Assembly: GCA_022376925.1 (NCBI GenBank)
Contig: JAIOJX010000032.1
Span: 170,029,979 to 170,093,978, forward strand
DNA from: Tragulus kanchil
Lineage: Eukaryota; Chordata; Mammalia; Artiodactyla; Tragulidae
DNA: 64,000 nt
Direction of reading: 5' to 3'
Part shown: positions 48,585 to 60,839 of the stretch, in pieces
How positions within the stretch are numbered: position 1 is the stretch's first letter
Layout: every line of letters starts with the position of its first letter
Notes under the pieces: model-generated
The model's input: the letters and a program-made list of their open reading frames with translations, nothing else
Told to the model about the DNA's origin: nothing
The model's database searches: none
Translations under genes and position numbers: made by a program

Positions 48585-48827
48585 TGGCCACTTCTATTGG
48601 TCTTTATTTATCTTTTCTCTTTGGCCTGTGTGGACCTCCCATCACAGTGGCCTCTCTCACTGCAGAGCACCGGCTCTGGGCGCATGCATTCCAGACCTCC
48701 GGATTGGTAATGGGACACATCAGTCCAGCCGTTCCGCAGCACGTGGGATCTTCCCAGGCCAGGGATCGAACTGGTGCCCCTTGTCCTGCAAGGCGGTGTC
48801 CTTACCCACTGGACCACCAGGGAAGCC
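48585..48827 (-). mobile_element. SINE-a, minus strand
   Basis: Full-length element. Target repeat 'ctattaccactttt' is at 48563 and 48828. The duplicate is at about 49710-49953. Confidence 0.88.
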
Positions 48828-49089
48828 CTATTACCACTTTTGAAATTGAACAATGTACATATATTTTGATTCTCAATATTTTATACAAGTAAAATGAAGA
48901 AAGGTTTGACTTAGATTTCATTTAGCATATCCTGTTTGGAAAGTCTGTGTCCAGTACCTGATTCACTACACTGATCAGAATGCAGATGCTGGATTGTAAA
49001 TAACAGTCAGAACTCCAGATGTTCTTTTCTTTCCTCTCATTCCTGCTGTGATTCACTGATCTAGTGATCCACACTGTTGAGCCTCCGTG

Positions 49090-49310
49090 TGCTGTGTGTT
49101 TTCTGCGGTCCTTCTGTTCTTGTGGTTGATTTCTAGTCTTAAGTGTCGTAGTCAGAAAAGACATTTGATATGATTTACGTTTTCTTAAATTTACCAAGGC
49201 TTGTTTCGTTGCCCAGGATGGTGATCTATTCTGGAAAATGTCCTATGTACACTTGAAGAGAATGTGTATTCTGCTGCAGTGCTCTAAGGAATCAATATTA
49301 TTAAAGTGTC
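49090..49310 (-). mobile_element. L1 ORF2 fragment, minus strand
   Basis: On the plus strand 'ggttgatttctagtcttaag', 'tgatatgatttacgttttct' and 'cttgaagagaatgtgtattc' are the reverse complement of the L1 ORF2 endonuclease region. Frames are broken. The duplicate is at about 50215-50436. Confidence 0.7.
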
Positions 49311-51171
49311 CATACTAACCCAGGCATACTGAATGACAGTGACAATCCTAAGTTGTACAGTGACCCTCACAGTTTTAAGCTCTAACAACTTCTGATGGTG
49401 ATGCTAATTGTATCACTCTCTAAAAACGCATTGATACATCTCCAGTCAATAACCTTCCCGTAACAAAAGACATATTAATACACTTCTAGTCAATTAAGTA
49501 TTTCTTGGTTTGTCGGTGACTTTTGTAAATAATTGTACCAATGAACCACTGGTACAATTAAAAATAAATTCTAATATTCTCAATTCAAATTCTATCCTAA
49601 ACTTTCTGGCAAAGCAAAAATAAGTCTGGCAATAAATTAAAAATTTTCCTATAAAACATCAGCAACAATGAAGCTATATTTTCTTTTACTTCTATTACCA
49701 CTTTTTTTTTGGGCCACTTCTATTGGTCTTTATTTATCTTTTCTCTTTGGCCTGTGTGGACCTCCCATCACAGTGGCCTCTCTCACTGCAGAGCACCGGC
49801 TCTGGGCGCATGCATTCCAGACCTCCGGATTGGTAATGGGACACATCAGTCCAGCCGTTCCGCAGCACGTGGGATCTTCCCAGGCCAGGGATCGAACTGG
49901 TGCCCCTTGTCCTGCAAGGCGGTGTCCTTACCCACTGGACCACCAGGGAAGCCCTATTACCACTTTTGAAATTGAACAATGTACATATATTTTGATTCTC
50001 AATATTTTATACAAGTAAAATGAAGAAAGGTTTGACTTAGATTTCATTTAGCATATCCTGTTTGGAAAGTCTGTGTCCAGTACCTGATTCACTACACTGA
50101 TCAGAATGCAGATGCTGGATTGTAAATAACAGTCAGAACTCCAGATGTTCTTTTCTTTCCTCTCATTCCTGCTGTGATTCACTGATCTAGTGATCCACAC
50201 TGTTGAGCCTCCGTGTGCTGTGTGTTTTCTGCGGTCCTTCTGTTCTTGTGGTTGATTTCTAGTCTTAAGTGTCGTAGTCAGAAAAGACATTTGATATGAT
50301 TTACGTTTTCTTAAATTTACCAAGGCTTGTTTCGTTGCCCAGGATGGTGATCTATTCTGGAAAATGTCCTATGTACACTTGAAGAGAATGTGTATTCTGC
50401 TGCAGTGCTCTAAGGAATCAATATTATTAAAGTGTCCATACTAACCAAGGCATACTAACCAAAGACTCAATCTTTGGCAATCTCTATTAAAATACCAATG
50501 TTGTTTTTCACAAAACTAGAAAAAACAATTTTAAAATTTGTATGGAAATACAAAAGACCCCATATAGCTAAAACAATCTTGAGATAGAACAAAGCTGGAG
50601 GAATCACACTACCTGAGTTTAGACTATACCACAAAGCTATAGCAGTCAAAGCAGTATGGTTCTGCACAGAAACTGACCCACAGATAAGATGGAACAAGAC
50701 AGAGAGCTCAGGAATAAACCTATACACTCATGGTCAATTAATGTATGACAAACAAGGCAAGAATATACAATGGAGAAAAGACAGTCTCTTTGGTAAGTAG
50801 TGTTTGGAAAACCGGACAGCTACAGGTAAAAGAATGAAATTAGAACATCTTCTAACACTATATAAAAAAATAAATTCAAAATGGATTAAAGACCTAAATG
50901 TAAGACCAGATATTATGAAACTCCTAGAGAAAAATATAGGCAGAAGCCTCTCTGACATAAATCACAGAAACATTTTTTTAGGCGACTGTCTCCTAAAGTA
51001 AAGGAAAGAGAAGAAAAGAAAAAATAAACAAACGGGATCTAATTAAACCTAAAAGTTTTTGCACAACAAATGTAACCACTGACAAAATGCAAAGGCAACC
51101 TACTGAATGAAAATATTTGCAAATGACATGACCAATAAGGAATTAGTTTCCAACATAAATGAACAGATCGG

Positions 51172-51478
51172 ACTTCCCTGGTGGCTCAGTGACTGAAAAT
51201 CCTCCTTGCAATACAGGAAACAGGGGTTCAATCCCTGATCTGGGAAGATCCCATACGCCTTGGAGCAACTAAGCCCATGTGTCATAATTACTGAGCCTGT
51301 GCTCTAGAGCCCAGGAGCTGTGCTACTGAAGCCTGCACACCCTAGAGCCCATGCTCTACAGCAAGAGAAGCCACTGCAGTGAGAAGCTTGTGCACCTCCA
51401 CTCTCCACTAAAGAAAGCCCACCTGCAGCAATGAAAACCCACCACAGCCAAATATATATATAAATGGAAAAAAAAAAA
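51172..51478 (+). mobile_element. CHR-type SINE inside L1
   Basis: The head is 'ggacttccctggtggctcag', with B-box variant 'gggttcaatccctgatctgg', several 'agcctgtgctctagagccc'-like units and an A-rich tail. 'gaacag(a/c)tc' flanks it in the L1. Confidence 0.85.
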
Positions 51479-51940
51479 AAAGAACAGCTCATACTACTCA
51501 ACATCAAAACATAAACAACTCATTTTAAAAATGAGCAGAAGAACTGAACAGTTTCCCAAAGAGGAAATACAGATAGCCAACAAGGAACTGCAGATCAAAA
51601 TCACAATGAATATTGTCTCATATCTGTCAGAATGGTTACCATCAAAAAGAACACAAAGAGCAAATGTTTCTGAGCAGGTGGAGAAATGAGAACCCTCACA
51701 CTGTTGGTGGGAATATAAACTGCAGTCATTATGGAAAACAGTATGGAGGCTCTCAATAAACTAAAAATAGAACTACCATATGATCAATTTCACCTCTGGG
51801 TATGTATTTCAAAAAAAAAAAACAAATTAATTAAAAAGGATGCATGCACTCTAATGCTCCCAGCAGCATTACTTACAACTGCCAAGATATGGAGACAACC
51901 TAAGTGCCCATAAACAGATGAAAGGATAAAGATGTAATGT

Positions 51941-51941
<1 letters not shown>

Positions 51942-51970
<29 letters not shown>
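51942..51970 (+). repeat. (CA)n microsatellite in L1
   Basis: A perfect CA tract in the L1 3' UTR. Its twin is at 53092-53120. Confidence 0.92.
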
Positions 51971-51974
<4 letters not shown>

Positions 51975-52108
51975 TATTACTCAGCCATAAAAATGAATGA
52001 AATTTTGCCATTTGCAGTAATGTGGATGGACCTGCAGGGCATTATGCTAAGTGAAAAAAGTCTAACACTGTACATCATTCAAATGTGGGATGTAAAAAAT
52101 ACAATTAG

Positions 52109-52430
52109 GGCTTCCCTGGTGGTCCAATGGGTAAGGACACCGCCTTGCAGTGCAAGGGGCGCCGGTTCGATCCCTGGCCTGGGAAGATCCCACGTGCTGC
52201 GGAGCGGCTGGACCGATGTGTCCAATTACTGAGCCGGAGCTCTGGAGCGCATGCGCCCAGAGCCGGCGCTCTGCAGCGACAGACGCCACCACGATGGGAG
52301 GCCCACACGGGCCAAAGAACAAAGACAGATGAAAAATAGAGAAATGGAAGACCAATAGAAGCAGCCCGCCTGCTCCCCTCCCTTCCCACCCCACCCCCCA
52401 AAAATTAATAAATAAATAAATCTTAAAAAA
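52109..52430 (+). mobile_element. SINE-a inside L1
   Basis: Full-length young copy, CpG-rich, with B-box 'ggttcgatccc'. '(at/ac)acaatta' flanks it. The duplicate is at 53259-53580. Insertion into the L1 3' UTR dates it after that L1. Confidence 0.9.
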
Positions 52431-53090
52431 AAAAACACAATTAGACACAACATAAAAGAAGCAGACTCACAGATACAGAAAGTAAACTAGTGGTTACCAG
52501 CGGGGAAAGGGAAGAGGGGAAGGGCAACAGAGAGGTAATGAGCAAGAGGTACAAACTACTGGGTATGAAATAAGCTATAGGTGAAAACCCACCACAGCCA
52601 AATATATATATAAATGGAAAAAAAAAAAAAAGAACAGCTCATACTACTCAACATCAAAACATAAACAACTCATTTTAAAAATGAGCAGAAGAACTGAACA
52701 GTTTCCCAAAGAGGAAATACAGATAGCCAACAAGGAACTGCAGATCAAAATCACAATGAATATTGTCTCATATCTGTCAGAATGGTTACCATCAAAAAGA
52801 ACACAAAGAGCAAATGTTTCTGAGCAGGTGGAGAAATGAGAACCCTCACACTGTTGGTGGGAATATAAACTGCAGTCATTATGGAAAACAGTATGGAGGC
52901 TCTCAATAAACTAAAAATAGAACTACCATATGATCAATTTCACCTCTGGGTATGTATTTCAAAAAAAAAAAACAAATTAATTAAAAAGGATGCATGCACT
53001 CTAATGCTCCCAGCAGCATTACTTACAACTGCCAAGATATGGAGACAACCTAAGTGCCCATAAACAGATGAAAGGATAAAGATGTAATGT

Positions 53091-53124
<34 letters not shown>

Positions 53125-53545
53125 TATTACTCAGCCATAAAAATGAATGAAATTTTGCCATTTGCAGTAATGTGGATGGACCTGCAGGGCATTATGCTAA
53201 GTGAAAAAAGTCTAACACTGTACATCATTCAAATGTGGGATGTAAAAAATACAATTAGGGCTTCCCTGGTGGTCCAATGGGTAAGGACACCGCCTTGCAG
53301 TGCAAGGGGCGCCGGTTCGATCCCTGGCCTGGGAAGATCCCACGTGCTGCGGAGCGGCTGGACCGATGTGTCCAATTACTGAGCCGGAGCTCTGGAGCGC
53401 ATGCGCCCAGAGCCGGCGCTCTGCAGCGACAGACGCCACCACGATGGGAGGCCCACACGGGCCAAAGAACAAAGACAGATGAAAAATAGAGAAATGGAAG
53501 ACCAATAGAAGCAGCCCGCCTGCTCCCCTCCCTTCCCACCCCACC

Positions 53546-55696
53546 CCCCAAAAATTAATAAATAAATAAATCTTAAAAAAAAAAACACAATTAGACACAA
53601 CATAAAAGAAGCAGACTCACAGATACAGAAAGTAAACTAGTGGTTACCAGCGGGGAAAGGGAAGAGGGGAAGGGCAACAGAGAGGTAATGAGCAAGAGGT
53701 ACAAACTACTGGGTATGAAATAAGCTATAGGATATATTGTACAACACAGGGAGTATAACCAATGTTTTATAATAACTATAAAGGGAGTATAAGCTGAAGC
53801 TCCAATACTTTGGCCACCTGATGTGAAGAGACGACTCAATAGGAAAGAGCTTGATGCTGGGAAAAATAAACGGCAAAAGGAAAAAGGGACAGCAGAAGAT
53901 GAGATGGCTGGACGGCATCAATGAGTCAATGGCCGTGAGCCTGAGCGGCTCCGGGAGATGGTGAAGGACAGGGAAGCCTGGCGTGCTGCCGTCCACGGGT
54001 CACAAAGAGCCGGACACGACTGAGGGACTGGACTGAACTGAACCTTTAAAAACTGTGAATCACTATATCGTATACCTTTAACCATGTAATATATATAAAC
54101 AACTATACTTCAATTTTTAAAAATGAACTAAAGAAACAGTACCCTAAAACTACTTTTGTTAATGGCCTGAGCTGCTTAGCCTCCTACAAGTCAATATGGA
54201 AAGATAAAGTAGTATTAACAAAGGAAAAAATGAACAGAGCTGATCAATGAATAAGATTTTTAAAATGACTTGTGCTTCACCAGATGGGCAAGGAGAAGGA
54301 ACTAAGTCCAGAAGCTGGGTCAAGAAGAGTTCAAGAGGGAGGAGACATTCAGCAGTGATAGTGGCACCAGCCTGTAAGACTTAAAACACTGGAGGAATGG
54401 GGTCACCTTTAAAAAATGTAACCTTCAGAAACAGAAGAGAAATTAAGAACTCCAAAGGGAGCCAAAAGAAGTCTAGGAGTCATTCTCACCTGAGATGTAC
54501 ACTAGGGATCCCTCTGTCTCACCGCAGACACAACAAGTCAAGACTTCAAAGGGGTGGAATGAGGGAACATTCTGAAGAAAACATGGGCTTTTGTTGTTGT
54601 TTTTTTAATGCCAAGGGTTAAAAAGATACCCCAAAAATTAATAAATAAATAAATCTTAAAAAAAAAAACACAATTAGACACAACATAAAAGAAGCAGACT
54701 CACAGATACAGAAAGTAAACTAGTGGTTACCAGCGGGGAAAGGGAAGAGGGGAAGGGCAACAGAGAGGTAATGAGCAAGAGGTACAAACTACTGGGTATG
54801 AAATAAGCTATAGGATATATTGTACAACACAGGGAGTATAACCAATGTTTTATAATAACTATAAAGGGAGTATAAGCTGAAGCTCCAATACTTTGGCCAC
54901 CTGATGTGAAGAGACGACTCAATAGGAAAGAGCTTGATGCTGGGAAAAATAAACGGCAAAAGGAAAAAGGGACAGCAGAAGATGAGATGGCTGGACGGCA
55001 TCAATGAGTCAATGGCCGTGAGCCTGAGCGGCTCCGGGAGATGGTGAAGGACAGGGAAGCCTGGCGTGCTGCCGTCCACGGGTCACAAAGAGCCGGACAC
55101 GACTGAGGGACTGGACTGAACTGAACCTTTAAAAACTGTGAATCACTATATCGTATACCTTTAACCATGTAATATATATAAACAACTATACTTCAATTTT
55201 TAAAAATGAACTAAAGAAACAGTACCCTAAAACTACTTTTGTTAATGGCCTGAGCTGCTTAGCCTCCTACAAGTCAATATGGAAAGATAAAGTAGTATTA
55301 ACAAAGGAAAAAATGAACAGAGCTGATCAATGAATAAGATTTTTAAAATGACTTGTGCTTCACCAGATGGGCAAGGAGAAGGAACTAAGTCCAGAAGCTG
55401 GGTCAAGAAGAGTTCAAGAGGGAGGAGACATTCAGCAGTGATAGTGGCACCAGCCTGTAAGACTTAAAACACTGGAGGAATGGGGTCACCTTTAAAAAAT
55501 GTAACCTTCAGAAACAGAAGAGAAATTAAGAACTCCAAAGGGAGCCAAAAGAAGTCTAGGAGTCATTCTCACCTGAGATGTACACTAGGGATCCCTCTGT
55601 CTCACCGCAGACACAACAAGTCAAGACTTCAAAGGGGTGGAATGAGGGAACATTCTGAAGAAAACATGGGCTTTTGTTGTTGTTTTTTTAATGCCA
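53546..55696 (+). repeat. Tandem duplication 17 (1,083 bp unit)
   Basis: 53546-54613 is repeated at 54629-55696. The filler 54614-54628 ('agggttaaaaagata') matches the text found 20 bases after copy 2 ('caagggttaaaaaag'). Copy 1 overlaps the end of duplication 16. Confidence 0.88.
53787..54042 (+). mobile_element. BovB LINE 3' end
   Basis: 'aagctccaatactttggcca', 'gagcttgatgctgggaaaaa', 'ggatggcatcaatgagtca'-like text, 'aggcctggcgtgctgc'-like text and 'ggacacgactgaggga' form the 3' end of BovB (RTE clade). The family was horizontally acquired in ruminants, which supports the assignment. It is inserted in the L1 3' UTR. The duplicate is at 54870-55125. Confidence 0.88.
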
Positions 55697-55769
55697 TAGA
55701 TGATTCTAATGCACAGCAAGGGTTAAAAAAGAATGGACTAAGGAGACTGAAGCAAAAGTACCCCAAGGA

Positions 55770-56030
55770 AGGCTCCCCTGGTGGTCCAGTGGGTAAAGAG
55801 TCCATCTTGCAGTGTACGGGGCACTGGGCTCGATCCCTGGCCTGGGAAGAGCCCACGTGCAGTGGAGTGGCTGGACTGGTTTGTCCAGCTAGGAGCCAGC
55901 GCTCTGGAGTGCACGTGCCCGGACCCGGACCTCTCCAGTGAGAGAGACCACTGCAGTGGGAGGCCCACACAGGCCAAAGAACGAAGAAAGACGAAAGTAA
56001 ATAAATAAAAAACCAGTAAAAGAGGCCTAA
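55770..56030 (+). mobile_element. SINE-a, diverged
   Basis: Head 'ggctcccctggtggtccagt', B-box 'gctcgatccctggcctggg', tail 'aaccagtaaaagaggccta'. 'aaaagtaccccaag' is found at 55755 and 56044 and marks the target duplication. Confidence 0.85.
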
Positions 56031-56097
56031 CTTTGGGGAGGAAAAAGTACCCCAAGTAACCTAGTGGTGGTTAACAGTGAAAGTAAATTACACTGTA

Positions 56098-56200
56098 GGG
56101 CTTCCCTGGTGGTCCAGTGGTTAGAGTCTGACTTGCAGTACAAAGGGCACTGGTTCAATCCCTGGCCTGGGAGGATCCCACATGCCGCGGAGCTCCGTGC
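56098..56200 (+). mobile_element. SINE-a head fragment
   Basis: 'gggcttccctggtggtccag' through B-box 'ggttcaatccctggcctgg' to 'ccacatgccgcggagctc'. The body is missing. Confidence 0.75.
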
Positions 56201-56444
56201 CCCTGCTTCCAAATATACGGTTCCCTGGTTTGTCCCACAAGATTCCCTGGGATGCCAAAAATAAAAAGGGTCACTGCTATTACACTGCTCTAAGCATTGT
56301 TTACTGGGGATCCAAAACAAACACTAACTTAAGAAAACAGACTTCAGTGGGTGTAAGTAGACTTTCCAACAAAAACTCTGAGAAAAGGAATCTACAGTCA
56401 ACAATATGTCAATAATTATTCAATAACTTGATTTCACACATACT

Positions 56445-56560
56445 TTTTTTGCTCAGACGGTGCTATTATCTGGGATCTCAGTTCTCTGACCAGGGACTGA
56501 ACACATGGTCCCCGCAGTAGAGGGGAGAGTTCTAACCGATGGACTATCAGGGAATTCCCA
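56445..56560 (-). mobile_element. Short CHR-2-like SINE, minus strand
   Basis: 'tgggatctcagttctctgac', 'cagggactgaacacatggtc' and 'ggactatcagggaattccc' are the reverse complement of a degraded CHR-2. Confidence 0.72.
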
Positions 56561-56686
56561 TAATTTGAACATACTTGAATTTAATGTTCGTTCTTTTGCT
56601 TCAGTAATTTTGATTAGTATTTTTTTAAACACGGAGATTTCCTTTTCTCAATTATGAAAAGTCTGGATTTAAGAATGGTGCTTGGG

Positions 56687-57016
56687 GCTTCCCTGGTGGT
56701 CCAGTGGGTAAGGACACCGCCTTGCAGTGCAAGGGGCGCCGGTTCGATCCCTGGCCTGGGAAGATCCCACGTGCCGCGGAGCGGCTGGACCCATGTGTCC
56801 AATTACCGAGCCAGAGCTCTGGAGTGCACACGCCCAGAGCCGGCGCTCTGCAACGACAGACGCCACCGCGATGGGAGGCCCACAGGAGCCAAAGAACAAA
56901 GACGGATGAAAATAGAGAAATGAAAGACCAACAGAAGTGGCCTGCCTGCTCCCCTCCCTCCCCAACCCGACCCCTGCCCAAAATAAATAAATAAATAAAT
57001 CTTTAAAAAAAAAAAA
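56687..57016 (+). mobile_element. SINE-a, full length, clean target duplication
   Basis: All parts are present: head, B-box 'ggttcgatccc', hairpin body, pyrimidine stretch, (AAAT)n and poly-A. 'aagaatggtgcttg' repeats exactly at 56672-56685 and 57017-57030, so this is a recent insertion and a good type copy. Confidence 0.93.
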
Positions 57017-57147
57017 AAGAATGGTGCTTGAATCTTACTCAAAACATGCTCTGCTGGGTCAGCAGGATCAACTAAAACACAGATTCTCCACTGAGGGCTT
57101 TGTCTCTGCCCGTCAGAACTTCAACTGGATGGAGACACCTTTATCAA

Positions 57148-57190
57148 AAGCACACAGCACAAAAAAAAAAAAAAAAAGCACACAGCACAA
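57148..57190 (+). repeat. Poly-A run between a 13-base direct repeat
   Basis: A run of 17 A at 57161-57177 is flanked by 'agcacacagcac' on both sides. No SINE or LINE body is present. It may be a retroinsertion that kept only the tail. Confidence 0.55.
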
Positions 57191-57689
57191 GACTAGAAGT
57201 GACAGGTAAGACAAAAGACTAATTTTCCAAAAATACCCCAGCAGACTGGAATTATAGCAGAAAACCAATTAAATGGTTGATTACACACAGATGACCGGTC
57301 CTTAAGGAGCTGGGGCACTTGGGGCTCCTGGTCCGCCCTGACGCAGCCTCTGGCTCAGGGCCTCGCGCCACCCTGCGTCCTCAGGGCCTGTGCAGCCCGT
57401 TGCTGCGGCTGCTCCTCACACTGTGAGTGCAGCCCCCCACAAACGCTCCGTGAGGGCCTCCATGTCAACACGGCAGGGAGGACTGCAACGGTCTTTCCAC
57501 GCTTCACTACTTGGTGAGAAGTATTTAGATCCTCAAGGTCTAGATAAAACTTCACAGCAAACCACAAGGGTTCACCCAGACTGAACTTGTCTGACTTCTT
57601 ATCCAAGGCTTGGTTCAGGAGAACAAGAATGTTTCTTAAATGAATTATCAAGAGGACACTTCTACTTTTTAATGGGAATTTACATAGTT
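57191..57689. other. MARK3 intron, no recognised element
   Basis: Intron with a GC-rich patch at 57330-57430. Nothing is assigned. Confidence 0.4.
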
Positions 57690-60024
57690 CAAAACCTGTG
57701 TTTTAAAATTCAGATTATATTACTCAGGTATGGCGAGCCAAGAGATTAGGCAAAGACTACCACTACAAGGATGGTTATTTAGAGTTCCCAAAAAAGGGCA
57801 CACAGTGCCACACAGGGCCTGAAGAGGGAGCGCCAGGATGGGTCAGGCCGCAGAGACAGCCAGAGAAATCACGGGGAAGCTTATTCGTGGGGGAAGGGAG
57901 AGTTGCTGCCAGTACAGCAAGCTGGCTCAAGGGAGAAAGTGGGAGACGCTGTGAGAACAGCGGGCCTCACAGCGGGCCCGCTCAAGGGAGAGCTGACCCG
58001 TGGGGAAGCTTTTATCCTGGTTTCCACAGGAAAGGCAAGTCCAGACAGGGTGAGCAGGCTGAGGACGGGTTCAGCTGAGTGCGTTCAGCAGGATCTCGGG
58101 TGTAAGTACAGTCGCTAGGTGCCCAGTGCCTCAGGGCAGAGACGCACTGCCCCCTGGAGCGGGAACACCCAGCGGAGGGGGTGGAGCAGGCTCTGCCCCG
58201 CGGCCTGCCCCGCGCACGGCACTCACAGGGGCGCAGCTCCGGGTCCAGGAGCCAGCGCGCCCTGGCAGTGCTCTCTCCAAGGGCAGCTGCTGAGAACACA
58301 AAACACAGGAAGACACAGTTACTGCATCTTGCTTTGTTCTTCTCCACATGACTGACAGGGCTTGACATCACGCATCTGTTCACTGCTGCTCTCCTAGCAT
58401 GCTGTCCCTCCCGGGTTCAATGCTGTCCCCTCAGTGCTTAGAACAGGCCTGGCACACACGTACCAGTTAAGTGCTTATGAAGTGAAGAAGTAAGTAAACA
58501 AATACGCATTAAAACATGAGTTATGCAAAGTTTGGAAGGGGAGGTGGGGAACAAGGTCTGCGTCTCTTACATACTTGAAACAGTGCCTCAAACTTGAAGT
58601 TATTAGCCAACTTCCTCTGCACCACGACAGAGACAGCCTCAGGTCAGCCCCCTCTTATGAGAAAACCTAATTACAGGAGGGCAGCACCATCAAGAGGAGA
58701 GAGTGCGCGCTCTGGGGCTGAACTGAGGCTTCCAATCGCCGCTCCATCACCCAGACGGAGAGCCTGACGGCATCAACTTCTGAGTGTCTGTCTTCTCAAT
58801 GGAAAATCAAGATGGCACTACTACTCACCTAACAGAGTATGAAGAGAAGACACCCATCAAAACCTGTGTTTTAAAATTAAATATTACTCAGGTGTGGCGA
58901 GCCAAGAGATTAGGCAAAGACTACCACTACAAGGATGGTTATTTAGAGTTCCCAAAAAAGGGCACACAGTGCCACACAGGGCCTGAAGAGGGAGCGCCAG
59001 GATGGGTCAGGCCGCAGAGACAGCCAGAGAAATCACGGGGAAGCTTATTCGTGGGGGAAGGGAGAGTTGCTGCCAGTACAGCAAGCTGGCTCAAGGGAGA
59101 AAGTGGGAGACGCTGTGAGAACAGCGGGCCTCACAGCGGGCCCGCTCAAGGGAGAGCTGACCCGTGGGGAAGCTTTTATCCTGGTTTCCACAGGAAAGGC
59201 AAGTCCAGACAGGGTGAGCAGGCTGAGGACGGGTTCAGCTGAGTGCGTTCAGCAGGATCTCGGGTGTAAGTACAGTCGCTAGGTGCCCAGTGCCTCAGGG
59301 CAGAGACGCACTGCCCCCTGGAGCGGGAACACCCAGCGGAGGGGGTGGAGCAGGCTCTGCCCCGCGGCCTGCCCCGCGCACGGCACTCACAGGGGCGCAG
59401 CTCCGGGTCCAGGAGCCAGCGCGCCCTGGCAGTGCTCTCTCCAAGGGCAGCTGCTGAGAACACAAAACACAGGAAGACACAGTTACTGCATCTTGCTTTG
59501 TTCTTCTCCACATGACTGACAGGGCTTGACATCACGCATCTGTTCACTGCTGCTCTCCTAGCATGCTGTCCCTCCCGGGTTCAATGCTGTCCCCTCAGTG
59601 CTTAGAACAGGCCTGGCACACACGTACCAGTTAAGTGCTTATGAAGTGAAGAAGTAAGTAAACAAATACGCATTAAAACATGAGTTATGCAAAGTTTGGA
59701 AGGGGAGGTGGGGAACAAGGTCTGCGTCTCTTACATACTTGAAACAGTGCCTCAAACTTGAAGTTATTAGCCAACTTCCTCTGCACCACGACAGAGACAG
59801 CCTCAGGTCAGCCCCCTCTTATGAGAAAACCTAATTACAGGAGGGCAGCACCATCAAGAGGAGAGAGTGCGCGCTCTGGGGCTGAACTGAGGCTTCCAAT
59901 CGCCGCTCCATCACCCAGACGGGAGAGCCTGACGGCATCAACTTCTGAGTGTCTGTCTTCTCAATGGAAAATCAAGATGGCACTACTACTCACCTAACAG
60001 AGTATGAAGAGAAGACACCCATCA
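57690..60024 (+). repeat. Tandem duplication 18 (about 1.16 kb unit)
   Basis: 57690-58859 is repeated at 58858-60024. A small deletion and a substitution fall within the first 40 bases of copy 2. The rest is near identical. The segment itself ('gccaagagattaggcaaaga', 'agcgggcccgctcaagggag') may be an old LTR-like repeat, which I cannot name. Confidence 0.87.
58227..58289 (-). other. Exon-like 63-nt interval (candidate only)
   Basis: On the minus strand a pyrimidine-rich tract ending 'gtgttctcag' precedes 63 bases that end at a strong 'gtgagtgcc' donor. The length is divisible by three. One frame reads QLPLERALPGRAGSWTRSCA. It lies in the large intron 5' of the 49-nt exon. I know of no such MARK3 exon. 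The same interval recurs at 59391-59453 through duplication 18. Confidence 0.2.
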
Positions 60025-60239
60025 GACTAGACAGTGTGAAAAAGTCGTGGTGGGTGAGAACACAGGAAGCACACGCTCTAGTATCTAATGACAAGGAATT
60101 CCTATCCCGCGAAAATGCTGAGGACTCGGCTTACGGCAAGTGCTCTGTTATCTCAACTATGGCAAACGCGCTTCCACTAAGAGCGCACTAACGCTCAACT
60201 CCATGCTGACCACAGCCATCATAAAATGCCTGTTCTCAC

Positions 60240-60665
60240 ATCTAACATTCACTCGTGGGGCGACCCTGGAGAGGTTACTTGATCTCCTGGTCTCTCTCCT
60301 GAATAATAAAGCTTAACTCATGAAATTGCCCCACAATGTGATATGTGGAGATGGGGTACCTGGGAATTAAGCTGGTTCTATGAGGTCACGAGGGTGGTTC
60401 CTTATGATGGGATTAGTGCCCCTTTAAGCAGAGACACCAGACAGCACACACACCTCCTCACACACCTTCCCTCCACCTGGCTGTGAAGACACAGTGAAAT
60501 GGCAGCCCTCTGCAAGCCAAAAAGAAAGCTCTCTCCAGAAGCCGACCATGCCAGCAACCCTTATTTTGGACTTCCCAGCTTCTAGAACTATGTGAAATAA
60601 ATGTACGTTGTTTAAGCCACCCAGTCTACAGTATTCTGTTACAGAAGCTTGAGCAAACTGACACA
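60240..60665 (+). mobile_element. Ancient mammalian interspersed repeat
   Basis: 'gatatgtggagatggggtac', 'gaggtcacgagggtggttcc', 'ggacttcccagcttctagaa' and 'gtttaagccacccagtctac' match a familiar old mammalian repeat 3' region in this order. I am not certain of the family name. Confidence 0.55.
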
Positions 60666-60839
60666 GTACTTAATACAGACTAAACGTGCAAATATTAGCC
60701 ATTATCAGAAGTAGTCTACTGCGAACAGGTCCTATGAAACCTAAGTCAGAACCCACCATTCAATTATTAGGCTTCACTTACTTCCTATGAAGGTAAAATT
60801 AAGGACACAAACAAAAATATCACCTAGGAAAAGAACCTT

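Larger units (their letters stand above)
48196..50446 (+). repeat. Tandem duplication 15 (about 1.13 kb unit)
   Basis: 48196-49320 is repeated at 49328-50446. Small differences are a four-base loss near 49368, a T-run length and one substitution. The 'caggcat' joining the copies matches 'aaggcat' after copy 2. Confidence 0.87.
51431..53730 (+). repeat. Tandem duplication 16 (1,150 bp unit)
   Basis: 51431-52580 is repeated at 52581-53730. Both units have the same length, I saw no difference, and there is no filler. The left border lies inside a CHR SINE and the right one in the L1 3' UTR, so neither repeat family explains the borders. Confidence 0.92.
50455..54115 (+). mobile_element. L1 3' half with later insertions
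   Basis: It starts in ORF2 ('atctctattaaaataccaat'), then 'gtatggaaatacaaaagacc', 'aaaatggattaaagacctaa' and the 3' UTR 'cactgttggtgggaatataa', and ends 'aactatacttcaattttt'. The pieces are 50455-51170, 51480-52095, 52432-52580 plus 53731-53786, and 54043-54115, separated by a CHR SINE, a SINE-a and a BovB end. Frames carry stops. Duplications 16 and 17 add false copies of the middle part. Confidence 0.88.
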
